Program-made: the position numbers and the translations under genes
Shown: piece by piece, positions 6,745 to 11,738 of the stretch
Numbering within the stretch: position 1 is the stretch's first letter
How the letters are laid out: each line of letters begins with the position of its first letter
Notes under the pieces: generated by a model
The model's database searches: none
What the model was told of the DNA's origin: nothing
What the model saw: the letters and a program-made list of their open reading frames with translations, nothing else
Source: RGIG3994 sp964461635
GTDB lineage: Bacteria > Bacillota > Clostridia > Oscillospirales > CAG-272
DNA length: 11,738 bases
NCBI GenBank assembly: GCA_964461635.1
Contig: CAYWVC010000043.1
Coordinates: 1-11,738, forward strand
Direction of reading: 5' to 3'

Positions 6745-9093
6745 ATGTTGATGTGTGAAAGGTGTCACAAGCGCGTTGCCGTCGTGTTCGTGACGAAGAT
6801 AGATAACGGTGAGAAGGTCAACGAGGGACTTTGTATGAAGTGCGCCCGTGAGCTCGGTCTGCCCGTTGAGAATATGCTCGGCGACGTCTGCAAAAAGATC
6901 GGCATCACCCCCGATCAGCTTGACGGGATGGAGGAGGACCTCAATAAAATGATAGAAGAAGAGGGCGGTCTGCCCTCCGACAACGACGATAACGAGGACG
7001 CGGGAGCCCCGGCGATAGATTTTCCGAAGCTCTTCGGCGAGGAGGGACTCATCCCCACCGACGGCGACCCCGATAAAGCAGAGAACGAGGTCGGCTTCCC
7101 CTTCCCGAGACGCGAAAGGAAAAAGAAGAACAAGGACGGAGAGGAAAAGGGCGAGAAGAAGTACAAGTTCCTCGATACCTACTGCCGCAACCTTACCCGC
7201 CGCGCCGCCGAGGGCGAGCTCGATAAGGTGATCGGGCGCGACCGTGAGCTTGCGCGAACGGTACAGATCCTCTGCCGCAGACAGAAGAACAATCCCTGCC
7301 TCATCGGTGAGCCGGGCGTCGGCAAGACCGCGATAGCCGAGGCACTGGCGCAGAAGATCGCCTCGGGCGACGTACCCTACAAGCTCCGGGGCAAGCAGCT
7401 CTACCTCGTGGACCTTACGGCGCTCGTCGCCGGTACGCAGTTCCGCGGGCAGTTTGAATCAAGGATCCTCGGTCTGCTTCAGGACGTTAAGTCTGCCGGC
7501 AACGTGATCCTCTTCATAGACGAGGTGCACAACATCGTGGGCACCGGAGATGCCGAGGGCAGCATCAGCGCCGCTAACATACTGAAGCCCGCCCTCTCAC
7601 GCGGGGAGGTGCAGGTGATCGGCGCGACCACCCTGACCGAATACCGCAAAAATATTGAGAAGGACGCCGCGCTTGAGCGCCGCTTCCAGCCCGTCACGGT
7701 CAACGAGCCGTCCGAGGCGGACACGGTCGTCATCCTGCGCGGGATAAAGCATTATTACGAGGAATATCATTCGATAGAAATACCCGAGGAGGTACTGCAC
7801 CGAGCGGTCTCCCTGTCCGAGAGGTATCTGACCGACCGCTATCTGCCCGACAAGGCTATCGACCTGCTTGACGAGGCGGCGTCGCACCTCTCGCTCTCCA
7901 GCGCCGAGCTCAACGAGAGCTATAAGCTCCGCGACGAGCTGCTTGAGCTGAAAAAGGAGCGCGAGGGACTTGAGAGCGCGTCGCCCGCCGGAGACGAGAA
8001 AGCCGAGCAGAAGAGATACGAGGATATCGCTACGCTCCGGGCAAAGGAGCTTAAGCTCTCCGACCGCCTGCACGAGCTTGAGCCCGCCTGCAAGAGCGTC
8101 AGGATGACGGGCGAGGACCTTGCGCAGGTGATAGAGATCTGGACGGGCGTACCCGCCTCCACCGTCAGTGAGAACGAATTTGCGAAGATAGATAAGCTTG
8201 AAACGCGGCTGAAAGCTCGCATCATCGGGCAGGACGAGGCGGTCGAAGCCGTCTCGCGCGCCATCAAGCGCAGCCGTGCCGGGATCAGCTACAAGCGCAA
8301 ACCGGTATCCTTCATCTTCGCGGGACCCACGGGTGTCGGCAAGACCGAGCTCGTGAAAACGCTTGCCGCCGATCTGTTCAACTCGCCCGAAACGCTGATA
8401 AGGCTCGATATGTCGGAGTTTATGGAAAAGCACTCGGTGTCGAAGATCATAGGCTCTCCCCCGGGCTACGTCGGATACGACGAGGCGGGTCAGCTAACCG
8501 AGAAAATCAGACGCAGACCCTACTCGGTCATCCTCTTCGACGAGATAGAGAAGGCGCACCCCGACGTGCTGAACGTCCTGCTTCAGATCCTTGACGACGG
8601 CAGGATAACCGACTCTCACGGCAAGGTCGTGAGCTTTGAGAACACCGTAATAGTAATGACGACCAACGCGGGCTCGGACAACTCGTCGAATGCCGCGGGT
8701 TTCTCCTCCGACCGAGAGGAAGCGGGCAAGCGCAAGACCGAGAAGGCGCTGGAGGGCTTTTTGCGCCCCGAATTCATCAACCGTGTGGATGAGATAATCA
8801 CCTTCCGCTCGCTTGACGAGCACGACTTTGCCGCCATCGCGGGCATAATGCTCGGCGAGCTGGCATCGGTGCTCCGGGAGAAGGATATCACGCTTACCTA
8901 CACCGAACCGGCGGCGGCTCTTATCGCCGAGAGGTCATACTCGCGCAAATTCGGTGCAAGGAATATGAGACGTTTCATTCAGAAGAACGTGGAGGATCGC
9001 CTTGCCGAGCTGATCATAGCCGATTACGACCGCAGTATTACCCGCGCGCGCATCGGCGTGCGGGGCGGCGAGCTGTCGATCGACTGTATGTGA
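6745..9093 (+). CDS. clpC: ClpC-type AAA+ unfoldase with N-terminal McsA-like zinc finger
   Basis: ATP-driven protein unfoldase that should feed substrates to ClpP or refold aggregates. In 782 residues: a zinc finger Cys4/Cys7...Cys30/Cys33 closely resembling the N-terminus of McsA; an acidic, then Lys-rich linker (about 60-140); AAA1 with Walker A GEPGVGKTA (188-196), Walker B LFIDE (256-260) and arginine pair 312-313; a short middle region with a UVR-like segment (about 421-446); AAA2 with Walker A GPTGVGKTE (527-535), Walker B LFDE (597-600), pore loop GYVG and Arg680. The usual Clp_N double repeat is absent, replaced by the finger and linker. The presumed ClpP-contact tripeptide reads AGF (651-653), and pore loop 1 has Phe (TQFRGQFE) instead of the usual Tyr. 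The ATG at 6745 abuts the pgsA-like stop; an ATG at 6751 is an alternative. Confidence 0.92.
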   Translation: MLMCERCHKRVAVVFVTKIDNGEKVNEGLCMKCARELGLPVENMLGDVCKKIGITPDQLDGMEEDLNKMIEEEGGLPSDNDDNEDAGAPAIDFPKLFGEEGLIPTDGDPDKAENEVGFPFPRRERKKKNKDGEEKGEKKYKFLDTYCRNLTRRAAEGELDKVIGRDRELARTVQILCRRQKNNPCLIGEPGVGKTAIAEALAQKIASGDVPYKLRGKQLYLVDLTALVAGTQFRGQFESRILGLLQDVKSAGNVILFIDEVHNIVGTGDAEGSISAANILKPALSRGEVQVIGATTLTEYRKNIEKDAALERRFQPVTVNEPSEADTVVILRGIKHYYEEYHSIEIPEEVLHRAVSLSERYLTDRYLPDKAIDLLDEAASHLSLSSAELNESYKLRDELLELKKEREGLESASPAGDEKAEQKRYEDIATLRAKELKLSDRLHELEPACKSVRMTGEDLAQVIEIWTGVPASTVSENEFAKIDKLETRLKARIIGQDEAVEAVSRAIKRSRAGISYKRKPVSFIFAGPTGVGKTELVKTLAADLFNSPETLIRLDMSEFMEKHSVSKIIGSPPGYVGYDEAGQLTEKIRRRPYSVILFDEIEKAHPDVLNVLLQILDDGRITDSHGKVVSFENTVIVMTTNAGSDNSSNAAGFSSDREEAGKRKTEKALEGFLRPEFINRVDEIITFRSLDEHDFAAIAGIMLGELASVLREKDITLTYTEPAAALIAERSYSRKFGARNMRRFIQKNVEDRLAELIIADYDRSITRARIGVRGGELSIDCM

Positions 9094-9096
9094 TCT

Positions 9097-11738
9097 ATGG
9101 CAGAAAAGTGGTATGCGCGCGGCGTTGACGAAACGGTCGCCGCACTGAGGACGAACTCCGTCACCGGGCTTGACCGCAGGGCGGCGCGCTCCCGACTTCG
9201 CACAAGCGGGGGGAATTCCTTCTTCTTCGTCGGTGCGCGCTCTGTATTCGGATGTCTGCGCACGGTGCTTGCCGATCCTATGCTACTGCTTCTGATCGGG
9301 GTCACGCTGATCGCGGCGATATTCAGTGAGGCGGGCGTGGCAATCACGGCGGGGATAGTGATCGCCGTGAACGTTACCGTCTCGGCTGTCTTTTCAATCA
9401 TCTCCCAGCGTCGGATCGAGTCAATGGCGGGGTATTCGCAACCGAAGATCAGGGTGATACGCAACGGCGAGCTCTTTCTTGCCGATGCGCGTTGCGTGGT
9501 CCCGGGGGATCTGATCCTCGTGGGTGAGGGTGACATATTGCCCTGCGACGCGCGGCTCGTGTCCACCGACCGTCTTACCGTTCGGGTATATACGGGTGAG
9601 TCCGACCGGGAGTACGTGCGCGTCGCACCCGATGCCTCCGCGATCTACGCGCCCGACACCGTCCCGCCGATCGAGGGGCGGCTCAATATGCTCCACGCGG
9701 GGACGGTCGTCCTCACGGGGGAGGCGCGAGCCATCGCGGTGGAGACGGGTGAACATACCTATATCGGGGCGCTTGTCGGCGGTATGCCGCTGAACGACCC
9801 GACCGAGCCCCCGCCGATGCTGAGGGAGCTCAAGCGCTTTTCGAGAATATACAGCTTTGCCGCACTGCTTATGATACTTCCGCTGACCGTCGTGGGAATA
9901 TTCACCTACGGCTCACCGTCAATGCTGAGGACCTTTATGCTGGTCCTGTCGCTGGCGGTCTCCTCACTCGGGGAGACGGTATACGCCGTCGGAAACGTCG
10001 TGGTGGCGGCGGGCTTCACCTTCTGCGCCTCGTCGAACGGCAGGGCGGGGGGAGCTATGATAAAAACGCCGGGGGCACTGACCGATATTGCCTCGGCTGA
10101 CCGACTTTTTTTGCTCGGCGATGCCGCGCTGACCGACGGTCGGTTGCGGATCGTGTCGGCTTACTCCGACGCGCACGAGCTTACGGGGCAGGATATGTTC
10201 GACGGCAGGCTGATAAACGCCGCCGAGGGGCTTGTCCTTACTCAGACCGCCGCGGCAAGGTATCCCGCACTCGGGGATCAGCTCGGTTCGGAGCTGACCG
10301 AGGGGACGGCGGACTTCTGCCGCCGTCTCGGACTTGACCTGAAGGCTCTCGGGATACGAACCGAGATCCTCGGCTCATCAATCAACGGCGGCAGGGTCAA
10401 TACCCGCGTCAGCGACGGGGGCGTGATACGCACCGTCGAGGTGACGGAGGATCCGTCCGCAGTCACCGATTGCCGCTACGAGCGCACCGTCGGCGGGGGA
10501 CTCTCCGACTTCGACGTGACGAAGCTCTACAAGGCAAGCTCGGCGATCAACCGTATGCGGGAGAGGGGATGCCGAACGCTGACAGTTATCAGCGTTATGC
10601 CCGCCGGAGACCGTATACTTGAAGGGATTTTCGGCTACCGAGCAGCGGTCTGTAAGACGGTGCCCGGAAAGTGCCGTGAGCTTGCCGAAGCCGGCGTGCT
10701 CCCGATCCTCGTCCTGCACGGGGAGGGGAAGGACAGCGTGGCGCTTGCCCTTGCCTCGGGGATAGCCGACTCGGCGGCGGAGATAGCCTTTGCCTCCGAA
10801 TGTCGGCGAAACTCTATTCAGATACCCGCCGCGGAGGGGAGGTACAAGGCGTACCTCGGCTTCGACAGACAGGAGGTCTGCGATCTGATCGAGCGCACCC
10901 GCAAGGCGGGGCACACCGTTGCCGTGTTCGGAACCGATGCGGGGGATTTTTCCGCCGCGACCTGCGGCGACGTGATAATGACCTGCGACCGCGCGGACTA
11001 CGGAACCGGGAAGGACGATATAGAGCGGCTTGAGACCTCCGGACCCGCCGGCAAGGGCACGAGCCCCGACGGAGCGCAGGTGTTCAGATACTATTCCGAT
11101 CTGCTCGTGAAGCGCGCCGGGCTCCGTGAGGGCGGACTTGAGGGCATCTTCAATGCTATCGCGTGTGCAAGGAAGATAAACTATAACCTGCGCAACGCCG
11201 TGAAGTACCTTATGATGTCGCAGGTGCTGAGGCTTGCGTACACCGTCCCGACCGTGCTGTCGGGAGCCGACGTTTTCAGTCCGGTGCAGTTGCTGCTCTC
11301 GGGACTCATCGTGGATGCCTGCGCAATGCTCGTTTTCGCCTCCGACCGCACGTGTGGGGGCACGATGCGCGGGGCATACCGTTCCGTAACGCTTCGTAAC
11401 CCGTGGCGCACGGATCGTGCATCGCTCGTCGCGGCGGCGATAGCGGGACTTGTCGGAGCGATACCGGCGGTGCTGATCTCTCTCGTCGGAGAACAGTCGG
11501 TCGGCGCCGCAGCCTTTATCGGACTCGTCCTGACGCAATACGTCGCCCTGTTCGTCCTGAGGGCGGAGGACAAGACCGAGCGCGGAAGGCTCTTCACACC
11601 GACGAGCCTCATACTCACGGCAGTGTCGGCTCTGCCGAGCCTGATACTTGCCCCGATCGGCGGTATCTCCGCCGTGACCGGAATGACGTGGTCGGCTCTC
11701 TCGCTGATCCTCATACCGATAGTCCCCGCCGCCTTCGC
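9097..11738 (+). CDS. P2-type ATPase-like protein lacking the catalytic motifs (probable pseudoenzyme), partial at 3' end
   Basis: Open from the ATG at 9097 to the window end (880 codons, no stop). The architecture is that of a P2-type cation pump: N-terminal segment opening KWYARGVDETVAAL; M1 (about 57-76) and M2 (79-103); actuator domain with PGDLILVGEGDILPCDARL and an intact TGES (166-169); M3 (252-270) and M4 (279-305); a cytoplasmic region of about 385 residues; M5-M6 with SPVQLLLSGLIVD (728-740); M7-M10 to the edge, so only a short tail is missing. The catalytic centre is gone: where DKTGTLT belongs the protein reads LGDAALT (340-346); TGD is HGE (541-543); GDGVND is GTDAGD (612-617); PEGLP is GETVY (292-296); no KGAPE is found. 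It probably neither autophosphorylates nor pumps. The function is unknown; a regulatory or scaffold role is speculation. No ribosome site is visible; it starts 3 bases after clpC, in the same frame. Confidence 0.9.
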   Translation, partial: MAEKWYARGVDETVAALRTNSVTGLDRRAARSRLRTSGGNSFFFVGARSVFGCLRTVLADPMLLLLIGVTLIAAIFSEAGVAITAGIVIAVNVTVSAVFSIISQRRIESMAGYSQPKIRVIRNGELFLADARCVVPGDLILVGEGDILPCDARLVSTDRLTVRVYTGESDREYVRVAPDASAIYAPDTVPPIEGRLNMLHAGTVVLTGEARAIAVETGEHTYIGALVGGMPLNDPTEPPPMLRELKRFSRIYSFAALLMILPLTVVGIFTYGSPSMLRTFMLVLSLAVSSLGETVYAVGNVVVAAGFTFCASSNGRAGGAMIKTPGALTDIASADRLFLLGDAALTDGRLRIVSAYSDAHELTGQDMFDGRLINAAEGLVLTQTAAARYPALGDQLGSELTEGTADFCRRLGLDLKALGIRTEILGSSINGGRVNTRVSDGGVIRTVEVTEDPSAVTDCRYERTVGGGLSDFDVTKLYKASSAINRMRERGCRTLTVISVMPAGDRILEGIFGYRAAVCKTVPGKCRELAEAGVLPILVLHGEGKDSVALALASGIADSAAEIAFASECRRNSIQIPAAEGRYKAYLGFDRQEVCDLIERTRKAGHTVAVFGTDAGDFSAATCGDVIMTCDRADYGTGKDDIERLETSGPAGKGTSPDGAQVFRYYSDLLVKRAGLREGGLEGIFNAIACARKINYNLRNAVKYLMMSQVLRLAYTVPTVLSGADVFSPVQLLLSGLIVDACAMLVFASDRTCGGTMRGAYRSVTLRNPWRTDRASLVAAAIAGLVGAIPAVLISLVGEQSVGAAAFIGLVLTQYVALFVLRAEDKTERGRLFTPTSLILTAVSALPSLILAPIGGISAVTGMTWSALSLILIPIVPAAF

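Noticed and set aside
9088..9099. TGA as a recoded sense codon joining clpC to the ATPase-like gene
   Set aside because: TGA ends several other genes here (methyltransferase, ecfA1, ecfA2, ecfT) and a good ATG follows, so an ordinary stop and restart is simpler.
9421..9756. Several 60-180 codon frames on both strands within the ATPase-like region, which could suggest a broken gene
   Set aside because: Reading codon by codon from 9097 to the end gives one uninterrupted frame with P2-ATPase topology, so there is no break; the shorter frames are shadows.
10378..11538. 386-codon open frame on the minus strand
   Set aside because: It lies wholly antisense to the P-type-ATPase-like gene, has no family resemblance and a His/Arg/Gly-rich composition typical of the complement of GC-rich coding DNA. 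The plus-strand frame has recognisable domains throughout.
9097..11738. Interpretation as a normal, active cation pump
   Set aside because: Overall similarity and TGES support the family, but DKTGT, TGD, GDGxND, PEGLP and KGAPE cannot be found in the expected places.
1..11738. CRISPR arrays, tRNA/rRNA genes, insertion sequences, riboswitches or phage genes
   Set aside because: No spaced repeats, cloverleaf-like segments, transposase motifs or structured leaders were recognised on either strand; gaps between genes are too short to hold them apart from the first 114 bases.

Overview
The window looks like chromosomal DNA from a GC-rich member of the Clostridia (Bacillota), possibly a gut Oscillospirales-type lineage. 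The basis is family resemblance and style: a two-ATPase ECF module followed by truA, a ClpC whose N-terminus is a McsA-like zinc finger, a DUF5711-like protein, strong GGAGG-type ribosome sites, TTG/GTG starts, and frequent ATA isoleucine codons despite high GC. The lineage is inference; no rRNA or other marker is present.

Layout: all nine recognised genes lie on the + strand and are tightly packed, with gaps of at most about 44 bases and several 1-4 base overlaps. A single AT-rich leader (1-114) carries an excellent sigma-A promoter (TTGACT, 17 bases, then an extended -10 TGATATAAT). The gene order is ruvC (Holliday junction resolvase), a COG1092-like SAM methyltransferase, ecfA1-ecfA2-ecfT (energizing module of an ECF vitamin/metal transporter), truA (tRNA pseudouridine synthase), a membrane-anchored DUF5711-like protein, pgsA (CDP-alcohol phosphatidyltransferase), a clpC-type double AAA+ unfoldase, and a long P-type-ATPase-like gene that runs off the right edge. 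No internal terminator or second convincing promoter was seen, so one long housekeeping operon is the simplest reading. No stretch over 300 bases lacks a gene.

The most unusual element is the last gene (9097 to the window end, 880 codons visible, no stop). It has the whole P2-type ATPase architecture: N-terminal segment, M1-M2, actuator domain with an intact TGES, M3-M4, a large cytoplasmic P/N region, and M5-M10. However, the phosphorylation motif DKTGT is absent, and the KGAPE, TGD, GDGxND, PEGLP and M5/M6 ion-site motifs are also degraded. The frame is open throughout and codon use matches the neighbours. It therefore looks like a maintained P-type ATPase pseudoenzyme rather than a decaying gene. 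It starts three bases after the clpC stop, in the same frame and without a visible ribosome site, which suggests translational coupling to the unfoldase.

How the genes might work together: most are unrelated core functions (recombination, RNA modification, transport, phospholipid synthesis, proteolysis) sharing a transcript. The membrane and proteostasis block (DUF5711-like, pgsA, clpC, pseudo-ATPase) is the part where a functional link is conceivable but unproven.
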